Assembly (NCBI GenBank): GCA_023014485.1
Contig: JAJOZX010000997.1
Location: 127,001-191,000 of the forward strand
Direction: 5' to 3'
DNA: 64,000 bases
Origin: Bathynomus jamesi
Lineage: Eukaryota; Arthropoda; Malacostraca; Isopoda; Cirolanidae
How positions within the stretch are numbered: position 1 is the stretch's first letter; each line of letters starts with the position of its first letter. Of the stretch, positions 55,554 through 64,000 are shown in pieces. The notes below the pieces were generated by a model. It was not told the origin of the DNA and did not search any database. It was given only the letters and a program-made list of their open reading frames with translations. The translations under genes and the position numbers were made by a program.

Positions 55554-56560
55554 CCTCCTGAATAGGAGTCGCTCGCGCTGCCGTCACACCACCTGGTTTC
55601 ATTCATTTTCATGCATATCTGTGCATATTTTTATTGAAATAAGTGCATTACACTAAATCAGATCAGAATTAATAAACGCATTATTGACAAAAGAGCTATA
55701 AAAAAAAGTTTAAAACATTTTCTTAATTGAGTCGTGACGGGCCCCAGTAAACTTGCTTGCTTGGGTTGTGGTTTGTTCTATACTTTACTACTACTATTCA
55801 TGTGTCAAAGTTTTATACTTCTATAAGTTTAAGCATAGTATCAGTTTGCAGAAGTGTTTATTTTCATTTGGGGGTTTTTCCCGTTTTTCTCAGCTTCTTG
55901 GGATACCTTAGAATAGATTTTAGGGTCTTTGCTAGCTTGTAACTCTGTAACACTCCGATCACCGGAATCAAAGCCGACTCTTTAGCAGAAAGTCGCTTAA
56001 ATTTTATTAAATTGAACGTTTCGTATCTGTTCCATTTGCAAATTATTCCATTTACAACTCAGACTCTTAAAATACTGAAGTAAAAAATGTTCAAAAGAGT
56101 AAAAAAAATTGTGTTGTCCCAAATTGTAAACACTTTATAAAGTTTCGCTTTTCTGGTACTGATCGAAAGCTTGATACTGAAGAATAAATAAGTTAGCTTA
56201 AATAAAAACTTAACTGTATAAACTAACTGTCGGTATCAGTATGCACAAAGTTATTAATAATAGAAACTATCATACTTCGCCCATTCACGGGGCGACTACC
56301 CCGTATCAGATCAATCATAATTATAATACAAGGCTTCCCAATGATTTCATACATAATCCAAATTATTCAATGCAAATTGCAGGAAATGCTGCTCTCCTAC
56401 AAAGAAACAGTTATCTGGAACGTTCTTATTTTCTTTTGTAAAAATTTAAGTGAATCTCAAAGATTTTTGCCTGAAAAGCTTTCATTCATGCTTCCCAAAG
56501 ACATATTCAGATAAGAATGCTGTAATTAGACTACTTGCCACCAAAACACAAACTTAAACG
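55554..56560. other. Unassigned stretch
   Basis: AT-rich, with no recognised protein domain, RNA gene or paired terminal repeats. A 66-codon open stretch at 56241-56441 contains INHNYNTRLPNDF, faintly like the C-terminal tails of some LINE ORFs, but too weak to call. Confidence 0.4.
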
Positions 56561-57170
56561 TTAATGCCAACATTGTGTAAACCTATATGGATGTGATTTA
56601 TATCTTATGTAATGTACTCTTTCTGAATAAAGACTGTTTCTTGTTTCTAAAGTTTGGCCAATCTCTCCCAGCAGTCTAGTTCTTTGAATCCATTTCGCTG
56701 TAATTCTTGTGATTAACTCCTTTTTCATAGGGACGTTTAGAAGCGAGCAATATTTTAGATTTGGCAAAGGATCAGTGATTTTAGTAAAACATGTTATTCG
56801 TTTAACGTTTTTTTAATTATTATTATTATTATTATTATTATTATTTATTATTATTATTATTATTATATATCTTGAATTACGTATCGTTGTATACTTAAAA
56901 AAAAAATCTGAAAACGTCATCTGAATTTCTTGTCCATTTTAATCATTTTTCTGTTGTTTTTTACCAGTATTTTACGAGGTAAAAATTTTTTGTTTTAAAT
57001 TTCATATTGTTGGCTTCTGACCACATCCATATTCTATTTTTGTACTTTTTTTAAGACTTTGTATACCTTTTAGATTATCAACAACAACAAAAATTAAATA
57101 AAAAATAAATAAATAAATAAAGGTTACTGTGTTCTAGCTGGTTACTTCATTATCACTGCCTGCTAACATA
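56561..57170 (-). pseudogene. Degraded CR1-like LINE fragment, second copy
   Basis: On the minus strand, MPNLKYCSLLNVPMKKEL and RLLGEIGQTLETRNSLYSER correspond to IIPKLEYCSVLITCPYKKED and the following stretch of the fragment at 41.4 kb. To the right, scattered matches continue (GAATTTCTTGTCCATTTTAA; TTTCATATTGTTGGCTTCTG) around an ATT microsatellite at 56814-56868. Much more decayed than the first copy. Confidence 0.68.
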
Positions 57171-57449
57171 ATATGCATGATACTGAAACAAGTACTGCTT
57201 CTTGTGGTAGTGAGTCATGTACCTCCAATTCTGATGATATTTCTTGGACAATAAGAACTTCCTCGAAGGATTGTAATAATAAGAGAGACGGAAGGTGCAA
57301 TTGCAAAATTATTACCGAAAATTGCCTCCTCTACCTTCTTGACATTGTAATGATGCAATGAAAAATACTTCGAATATTGAAAATCTCTCCTTCTCCACAA
57401 TTTTCCAGGATATGTCCTTTCTTCCCTTCTCATTTGTTTTTCACGCCCT

Positions 57450-57451
<2 letters not shown>

Positions 57452-57494
<43 letters not shown>

Positions 57495-57498
57495 ATAT
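57452..57498. repeat. (TA)n microsatellite left of the Penelope-like element
   Basis: TA run with one interruption, ending at the first base of the element. Confidence 0.95.
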
Positions 57499-57700
57499 GA
57501 TGAATAAAACCACGAAGGAAAGGAAACACAGAATGGTGCTCAAGCGCTTTCGTTTAATTACATCCTCAGGAACACTGAAGTAAATAAAGAGTTCGACTAT
57601 ATATAGGTTACAAAAAAAAAATATATATATATATAATAAATATAGAAATAAAAATTGTGGGAGGAGCATACAAATTTGTAAGGAAAACTACCAATTTTAG

Positions 57701-57747
57701 CATCCAGGTCACGATTCATGGGCCGCCCATGAATCGTGACCTGGATG
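57701..57747. repeat. Perfect palindrome at the inversion point
   Basis: Two perfect 23-base arms (57701-57723 and 57725-57747) around a single central C. The right arm is part of the coding strand; the left arm is its exact inverted copy. It marks the junction where the inverted terminal segment joins the truncated coding region. Confidence 0.95.
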
Positions 57748-58537
57748 ACTTCCTCCTTCAGTTAAATGATCAAGTCCCCTCCATTAAGTTTACTTTAGAA
57801 GTGGAACAAGACAACTCAATCCCGTTTTTGGATGTGATGTGCGTGTACATCGGGAAAGCCCAAGTTTTAAGTTTAGTATCTATCGGAAAAAAAAAAACAA
57901 TTTGTCGTACGTACACTTTTACTCTGGACATGACACCCCCATTAAGAAGGCCATATTTTCTTCAATGTTTCTCCGCGCTCTTACGATCGCCAGTCCGGAA
58001 TACATCGATGCCGAATTAGAAAAAATCAACGGTATTGGAAGTGATCTGTGCTACCCACCTGCGTTTATGGAATCTTGTCTTAACAAGGCAAAACGAACCT
58101 TCTATCGTGTGAATAATAACACTCGCACTTTGTCAAAGAATATTTTAGTACTTCCATTTTTCCCAGGCTTTTTAGGCATTGATAATGTACTTAAACTTTT
58201 GGATATTAATGTAGTATTTTCATATAACAATACTGTGAAAAATATCATAGTAAAAAATAGCCCTACCAATAATTCAGGCATTACCTATAAAATTGGTTGT
58301 AAACAATGTGATTCCTTTTACATTGGTCAGACGGGAAAGGATTTGCACACGCGTGTAAAACAGCATCAATATTCCGTTAGAATGGGACAGTCGTCCAGTG
58401 CCCTTTTTGTCCATTTGTCAGAGTTATCCCACTGTATTGATTGGAATAATGCTTCAGTTTTGTTTCACTCTAGCAACATTTTAATAGAAATATTCTTGAG
58501 TCTGCTATTATCCAACTTACAAATAACTTTAACATGA
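57725..58537 (+). pseudogene. Penelope-like RT C-terminus and GIY-YIG endonuclease
   Basis: The first part (NRDLDDFLLQLNDQ, then IPFLDVM) is the end of the Penelope-type RT. A frameshift at the A run near 57890 leads to the 57839-58537 frame, with YVHFYSGHDTPIKKAIF and GIDNVLKLLDI. The endonuclease block GITYKIGCKQCDSFYIGQTG with TRVKQH follows near 58280-58365. It shows the GIY-YIG-type Tyr, the YIGQTG loop, an Arg and a His. The endonuclease would nick DNA to prime reverse transcription. The RT catalytic Asp residues are missing, so the copy cannot move by itself. Confidence 0.88.
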
Positions 58538-58841
58538 GCAAAGGTCTTTTTCAACTCGATCCCGTTGTTTTGAATTCGTTCAGAACGGATTTAGACAAGA
58601 AAGGTAGAGTGCTAAAACTTTGGGAGTGTTTCTTTATAAATTTGTATGCTTCTCTTACAATTTTTAATTTTAAATTTAGTTTTATATATTTTTTTATTTT
58701 TTGTGACCTATATATCATTCAGGCCTTATCTATAAAATTGGTTGTAAACAATCCATTTGATCTTGAATTCGGGCAAAGTGCTAAAATTGGTAGTTTTCCT
58801 TACAGATTTGTATGCTCCTCCCACAATTTTATTTCTATATT

Positions 58842-58846
<5 letters not shown>

Positions 58847-58902
<56 letters not shown>
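58847..58902. repeat. (TA)n microsatellite inside the Penelope-like right end
   Basis: A long TA run at the position where the inverted left copy has only a short one (about 57620-57635). Confidence 0.95.
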
Positions 58903-58907
<5 letters not shown>

Positions 58908-59056
58908 AACCTGTATATAGTCTTGAACTCTTTATTTACTTCAGTGTTCCTGAGGATGTCATTAGACGAAAGCGCTTGAGCACCATTCTGTGTTTCCTTT
59001 CTTTCGTGGTTTTATTCATCATAAATATTTTTCACGTGTTACTTTCGTGAAATAAT

Positions 59057-59060
<4 letters not shown>

Positions 59061-59130
<70 letters not shown>
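59061..59130. repeat. (TA)n microsatellite
   Basis: About 70 bases of alternating AT, with more AT-rich sequence to 59200 and a (CT)n run at about 59393-59410. Confidence 0.97.
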
Positions 59131-59137
<7 letters not shown>

Positions 59138-59460
59138 ACTTATATAATAAATTTTTATATATATATATAGTGTATAATAAATTTATTTATTTATTATTAT
59201 CTCTTTTGAAAAGATATTATTCAGACACCAGTGAAGACTTCTTTCAAAAAGCGCACAAATTTTCCATTGAATGACCTCAAGTGAAAAGCATCAAACGAAG
59301 TTATGGCATATGACTTCTTCCTTCGAGACATTCTCTTGGTTGCATTATATACTATATAGGTCACACAATTCTAACCACCCAGTGACTCCATTCTCTCTCT
59401 CTCTCTCTCCAGGCGCTATATCGCATTTTTTATGAATGACCGGCGAATTGTTTACTTATA

Positions 59461-60112
59461 CAGGGTGTCCCAAAAGTCCCTATCTATTTTGTTGAAATAG
59501 GCTGAATTTCAAATGAATGTTTTAATGACATGATTGCATGCACCTTTCTAGACAAATACATGCATTAGATTTCTATTTTAATTATTTTTAAATTTTTTAA
59601 TTTTTAATTAATTTCAGAACCTCAACTTCTTGAAGATAGCATTCTCGACAATGTAGTCTTTCAGCAGGATGGGGCACCATGTCATTATGCCAGAATTATT
59701 CAGACATACCTAAACGAGCGTTTTCCAAATCGTTGGATTGGACGTGAGGGAAATAGGCCCTGGGCAGCGCGATCTCCAGATTTGACCCCTTTGGATTTCT
59801 TTGCTTGGGGTTTCATTAAATCAGAGGTCTGTCGCAGAAATATTCGAGATTTACCAGATCTGCGAGATCGCATTAAGCAAGCAGTTGAGAAAATAACCCC
59901 TGAAATGCTCGGAAATGTGTTCCGCAATGCAGCTGACCGCTTTGAGATTTGCAGAGATAGATGGAGCACATGTGGAAACTACTAATTAAAGATTTTAATG
60001 GTGTAATACTTGTAATTTGTATAGAAATACATCTGTATTCAAGTCAGTGTGACATTTATTTTGAAATTCAGCCTATTTCAACAAAATAGATAGGGACTTT
60101 TGGGACACCCTG
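59461..60112 (+). mobile_element. Mariner-type derivative, internally deleted
   Basis: TA flanks (59459-59460 and 60113-60114). TIRs start CAGGGTGTCCCAAAAGTCCC at both ends and pair over about 45-50 bp. Length 652 bp. Encodes only the C-terminal catalytic part of a transposase. Confidence 0.93.
59617..59985 (+). pseudogene. Mariner-type transposase C-terminal fragment (DD41D spacing)
   Basis: Open from about 59617: DNVVFQQDGAPCHYAR (second catalytic Asp) and [18 protein letters not shown] (third Asp), with 41 residues between them, then DLRDRIKQAVEKITPEML. The DNA-binding domain and first Asp are missing, so the product would be inactive. The open stretch is not disturbed further. Confidence 0.9.
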
Positions 60113-60114
60113 TA

Positions 60115-60690
60115 TTATTGGTTCTTAGAGCAATGTGACTTATCGCAAAGAACAAAGCCCCAAAAACCGTATATACAGTATATACAGTATATATGCAAAC
60201 ATTTTGCCACTCCCAACTAAATTCTTGAAAAATGTTTGAATTGTGACGCACCCAAAGAAATGCATAATGGGAGCATAACGGAAAATTCCTTTTCTTCGCC
60301 TCACTCACATGGCTGTAAAATTCCAAACACATGGACAAGAACTGCCCACAAAGGAACGCTTGTTTTACTTCTTTTCCCGAAAATGCCCACCAAATCTAAG
60401 CGTTACCGGAGCCTATAAAAGTGCCAGTCCACTTCAGGTTGCTCTCATTTTGCCCATTGCTCAGGCCTCACTCAGCAGTCACTCTTCATCTTCAACCTTC
60501 GTCATGCAACTCCGCTAATAATTCTAATAATTAAACGAAAACTACAAAGTCATTTCTATCTCCTTTATTAAATATTGTTTATTTGGTTGAAAGGTCAAAT
60601 TGGTGACCCATAACATTTCATTCCATTTTAATTTACATATTGTAGTGGGCCTACCGTCGTATAACCCATATATATATATATATATATACA
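60115..60690. other. Unassigned stretch
   Basis: No domain, RNA gene or terminal repeat recognised. A small TATACAG repeat lies at about 60170-60195 and a TA run at about 60668-60688. Confidence 0.4.
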
Positions 60691-62101
60691 CAGGGTCTTT
60701 CACAACATGTGGGACACACTTTCAGGATGGATTCAGGAACTGAAAACAATGAAAAAAAGTTTATATAAACATATGCCCGAAATCGCTTTGTTTCCGAGTT
60801 ATAGCCCGTTTTGTGTGCCAACAATTCTTTCCGCAAACTGTTTACAAACACTGCTTGCCGATACTGTTTGTGAGCGTGTACGAGACTTATTTCATGTAGT
60901 ATGGCCTTGTCAATTGTAATGTTTCGTACACTCTATGACATGTTTCAATATATGAAAATAAAAACCCACTCTAATAGACAGAGTTTATTTCCACGACAGT
61001 TTCGACGCCCACTGGCATCCTCCTCGGGTGGATACAGAAACACGAATGAACCAAAACAAGAGGGAAAAACAGTCCAGGGACCGACCGTTAAGAAATTCGC
61101 ACCTAGGTTAGATCCCATTCTCCCGACACCGGAAGGGCATTTTCATTAAGTACATTCGCGCAAATTTAAAACTATCTTCCTGTTCTAAACATACAGATTC
61201 TATTATATTTTTCTTACATAATTATTGAATTTATTATTAATTTTATTACATTTAATATTGCATAATTATTTATTACAGAAATTATAAATTTATTATTACA
61301 TTGGTTATTACATTATTGTTTATTATACTCTGTCTATTAGAGTGGGTTTTTATTTTCATATTTTGACCTTCACGTAGAAAAAAGTGAAGTTTTTTGCATT
61401 TATGTTTCAATATCGTTGAGTGTAGAGCCATCAGTCAGTCAAAGCAGGGCCTGGTTAAGTTAGGTGGGGGCCCTACGCCAAGGGCTCAAGGGGGGGCCTC
61501 AAGCTCATCATTAACACTATAATGTAGCTTGTTGAATATGTGTGATCTTAAAATGCACAATAATTTACGAAACTATATATACACATACAGTATAAAATGT
61601 GTGCATGCATGAGACAAAAATGTAAAACGAAATGAGGTACGCAAAAGATTACGGCATGAGTACATCATACAACTATAGATATTTTACTGGACCAGACACA
61701 GTGTACACTAAACATACCGATAATAAATCCGCAAACTGTTGTAGGTTGTAGGTCTATCCATAATAATACAAAATTTGGAAGTCCTTGAAAATTAAGCCTT
61801 GGGTTTCTTTTCTAGCGGTACTTTTTTCTGATTATGTTCTAATCTAACACTGTCACTGTGTCTGACAAAACGAAATACACCTCTAACACTTCTAACGTTT
61901 ACAATAATGAAAGGATTCAAGCGCAAGGCGGTCATTTTGAGCACTTCCTTTAAAGGTAAGGCGGATACTTGCTGGAACACAAAATGGGCTGTAACTCGGA
62001 AACAAAGATATTTCGGGCATATGTTTATATAAACTTTTTTCATTGTTTTCAGGTCCCGAATCCATCCTGAAAGTGCGTCCCACATGTTATGAAACACTCT
62101 G
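60691..62101. mobile_element. Mariner-like MITE with ~130-bp TIRs and a nested inverted repeat
   Basis: The left end CAGGGTCTTTCACAACATGT pairs with the right end, read inverted CAGAGTGTTTCATAACATGT. The match runs about 130 bp to TTTGTGTGCC. TA lies at the right border and TATATATACA at the left. No transposase. Inside, 33-bp perfect inverted arms (60951-60983 and 61328-61360, starting TATGAAAATAAAAACCCACT) bound a further insertion. Confidence 0.85.
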
Positions 62102-62114
62102 TATATATATATAT

Positions 62115-62335
62115 AGGGTGTTCATAAAGTCATGCCTCATAGGAACATAAACAATGTCTATTTATTTATGTCTCCATCAGGCCAAATATGTTGAGGAACA
62201 TTCAAAGAAACCTGCTTTTTCGTTTACAAACATGTTTTGAGATTGGTGGGAATCATTTCGAGCAAATAAATAAAATAAAATAAATAAATAAACAAAATAA
62301 ATGTATTTTCCCATGATGCGTGACTTTATGGACAC

Positions 62336-62339
<4 letters not shown>
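62115..62339. mobile_element. Small mariner-like MITE
   Basis: Ends AGGGTGTTCATAAAGTCATG and (inverted) AGGGTGTCCATAAAGTCACG. About 225 bp, no gene, internal AAATA-rich stretch. Followed by a (GT)n run to 62367. Confidence 0.83.
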
Positions 62340-62377
<38 letters not shown>

Positions 62378-63135
62378 CAGGGTGGGCCGTAAGTTTCCAT
62401 ACATAGGAAAAATTAAACGTTTGTTTTTATGTTTCAGATACCCTAAGAATATGCGTTTGACGTAAGATCTTGTTTACTGATGAAGCAAATTTTTACGTCA
62501 ATGGAGAGGTTAATCGGCAAAACATACGTTATTGGAGTAATGCTAACCCTAACTGGCTGAGTCCGACGAAGATGCAAGGTGCCGGTAAAGTGATGGTGTG
62601 GGCCGGGATATGGGGTGACAGAATTATTGGACCAATTTTTGTCAGTGGAAATCTTAATGCCGAAAGGTATCTTAACATGTTGCAAGAAGAGATTTTCCCA
62701 TCCCTGCTAAACGAGGAAGGTAACTTCCCAGTTTACTTCCAGCAAGATGGAGCTCCACCTCATTATGGTCTTCACGTGCGTCGGTATTTGGATCAGCAGT
62801 TTCCGGATGCTTGGATTGGTCGGCGTGGTCCTGTGGAGTGGCCTCCCAGATCCCCAGATCTCACCCCCCTTGATTTCTATCTTTGGGGGCACTTGAAGGC
62901 CATGGTGTATCAGGAAAAGATACGAGACATAAATCATCTAAAGGAACGTATCACCAACGCCATTACAAGCATAACGTCAACTGTGCTAATGCGTGTTCAT
63001 CAACAGTGGGGAACACGTATTGAAATGTGTTTTCAAAACAATGGCAACCATGTAGAGCATATTATATAAATAAAAATGGTTGTCCATAAAAAAATGTTTA
63101 TTTTTCCTATGTATGGAAACTTACGGCCCACCCTG
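62378..63135 (+). mobile_element. Internally deleted mariner-type derivative, copy 2
   Basis: TA flanks; TIRs begin CAGGGTGGGCCGTAAGTTTC. 758 bp. Nearly identical to the copy at 43617-44371, in the opposite orientation; by eye I find only a 2-base and a 1-base indel between them. Confidence 0.94.
62470..63069 (+). CDS. Truncated transposase: catalytic domain only, uninterrupted
   Basis: This 199-codon frame begins [20 protein letters not shown], carrying the first catalytic Asp at the fourth residue. It continues [31 protein letters not shown] (second Asp) and [17 protein letters not shown] (third Asp; 41 residues apart), and ends VEHII. The whole N-terminal DNA-binding half is deleted. The frame starts about 90 bases from the left end, and the ATG is the first codon of conserved sequence. 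It could express a binding-deficient catalytic domain, though nothing shows that it does. Confidence 0.9.
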   Translation: MFTDEANFYVNGEVNRQNIRYWSNANPNWLSPTKMQGAGKVMVWAGIWGDRIIGPIFVSGNLNAERYLNMLQEEIFPSLLNEEGNFPVYFQQDGAPPHYGLHVRRYLDQQFPDAWIGRRGPVEWPPRSPDLTPLDFYLWGHLKAMVYQEKIRDINHLKERITNAITSITSTVLMRVHQQWGTRIEMCFQNNGNHVEHII

Positions 63136-63342
63136 TATATATATAACTATTGCATATATTTATAAAAAAAATAATGAGTAAAGATAGAATGACATCATAT
63201 AAAATAAAGCGTGACGTTTATTTGTGAAGATTGTAACACAAAGGTTTAGTCACCCTTCGAATTAGTAATTCATAGAACTTACAGAATGCATGCATGGATA
63301 TATTACTGTACAAGACTATGCAGTTATCATAAGAATTTACTT

Positions 63343-63838
63343 ATATATGTTACGACCTTTTTGCGAAATCGGCCTCTTTGCAAAGAGATCAGCCTTTTTG
63401 CAAAAGGGCCAAAAAGCTGGCCTTTTTGCATAATGGCATTAAATGCCAGGCCACTTTGCAAACAGGCCGGCATATTGGCCATTTTGCAAAATGACTGGTA
63501 ATCCTGCCGGCCATTTTGCGAAAAGGCAGAACTTCAGTTAAGAGATTCAATCCAGTTCGATTGAAATTAATGAATGCCCGGTTAGGTTAATTGAATACCC
63601 GGTTAGGTCATATGTCCGCCCTTGACGATTCAAGGGCGGACATTCAATTAACCTAACCGGGCATTCAATGTCGAACTGGATTGAATTTCTTAACTGAAGT
63701 TCTGCCTTTTCACAAAAGGGCCGCAGGATTACCAGTCATTTTGCAAAATGGCTAATATGCCGACCCGTTTGCAAAGTGGCCTGGCATTTAATGCCATTAT
63801 GCAAAAAGACCGATTTCGCAAAAAGGCTGTAACATATA
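63343..63838. repeat. Long foldback element with iterated GCC-TTTTGCAAAA modules
   Basis: Arms of about 200-240 bp pair across a central hairpin (63613-63625 and 63630-63642, arms TGTCCGCCCTTGA and TCAAGGGCGGACA). Both arms contain repeated CCTTTTTGC, TTTGCAAA and GGCC words. The left arm has an extra block (about 63371-63440) missing from the right arm. No gene. The left border reads TATATGTTACGACC; the right border read inverted is TATATGTTACAGCC. Confidence 0.9.
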
Positions 63839-64000
63839 CGCTTACAGTATATGCAAAGTTTAGACTTAGAAGTATGTACTATATACACTATAGTCTAAGT
63901 GGTGTGCCTTTAGTTTCAGGCATGAAAACATCGATTCTCTCACCCAGTATTTCTCAACCCAGATATAGCAATGAGTTATAGAGTTTGAAATGTTGATTGT
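63839..64000. other. Unassigned end of window
   Basis: No recognisable feature in the last 160 bases. Confidence 0.4.

Larger units (their letters stand above)
57499..59020 (+). mobile_element. Penelope-like element, 5'-truncated, with an inverted terminal segment
   Basis: About 220-250 bases at the left end are an inverted copy of the right end. Both contain AACACAGAATGGTGCTCAAG, CTTTATTTACTTCAGTGTTC, a TA run and TGTATGCTCCTCCCACAATT when read in the same sense. An inverted terminal segment is a known feature of Penelope-like elements. The interior encodes the last RT block and a GIY-YIG endonuclease. The right end reads GTGGTTTTATTCATCA. Confidence 0.88.

Noticed and set aside
56241..56441. 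Small host gene of 66 codons
   Set aside because: No known motif; a faint LINE-tail resemblance is too weak to annotate as coding.

Overview
The window reads as intergenic DNA from a repeat-rich invertebrate genome. The mix of BEL/Pao and Mag-like Gypsy LTR elements, Jockey/I- and CR1-like LINEs, a Penelope-like element, several Tc1/mariner groups and many hAT derivatives fits an arthropod, perhaps a crustacean. That is an inference from element content; nothing in the sequence names a species. I found no host protein-coding gene, tRNA or rRNA that I can support. Almost all of the 64 kb can be assigned to mobile elements, often nested two or three deep, with microsatellites and a few unassigned gaps.

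Layout. 1-11029: the 3' part of a Gypsy element (Gypsy-1), split by a nearly complete BEL element (BEL-1, 1239-9211, 5-bp target duplication) and carrying a hAT MITE in its 3' LTR. Gypsy-1 itself sits inside the integrase of BEL-2 (11030-17746, minus strand), which also carries a hAT-like insertion. 17747-18990 is unassigned. 18991-33805 is one minus-strand LINE cut into pieces by BEL-3 (20778-28067), an Academ-like DNA transposon (28799-32981, itself carrying a hAT MITE) and another hAT MITE. 33911-35316 is a mariner-type element with an intact 363-codon transposase. 35-41 kb holds foldback elements, a frameshifted DD34D mariner and small hAT derivatives. 41.2-42.1 kb is a CR1-like LINE tail.

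42167-54278 is the most interesting part. A DNA transposon with TAGGGTGTCA termini (element B) contains a second one with TAGGGTGTGTCA termini and a 9-bp target duplication (element A, 45529-53980). Their long minus-strand proteins look homologous to each other, and I could not place them in a named superfamily. Element A is split by a full Gypsy copy (Gypsy-2) and element B by an internally deleted mariner.

54.4-55.5 kb is a deleted hAT. 57.5-59.0 kb is a Penelope-like element with an inverted terminus. 59.4-63.1 kb is a row of four mariner-like derivatives. 63.3-63.8 kb is a long foldback element.

Within each autonomous family the parts work together in the usual way: gag and pol with LTR, PBS and PPT for LTR elements; endonuclease and RT for LINEs; transposase acting on TIRs for DNA elements. 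Most reading frames are broken by single-base indels. Differences between paired LTRs are also largely single-base indels, so some breaks may be consensus errors rather than biological decay.
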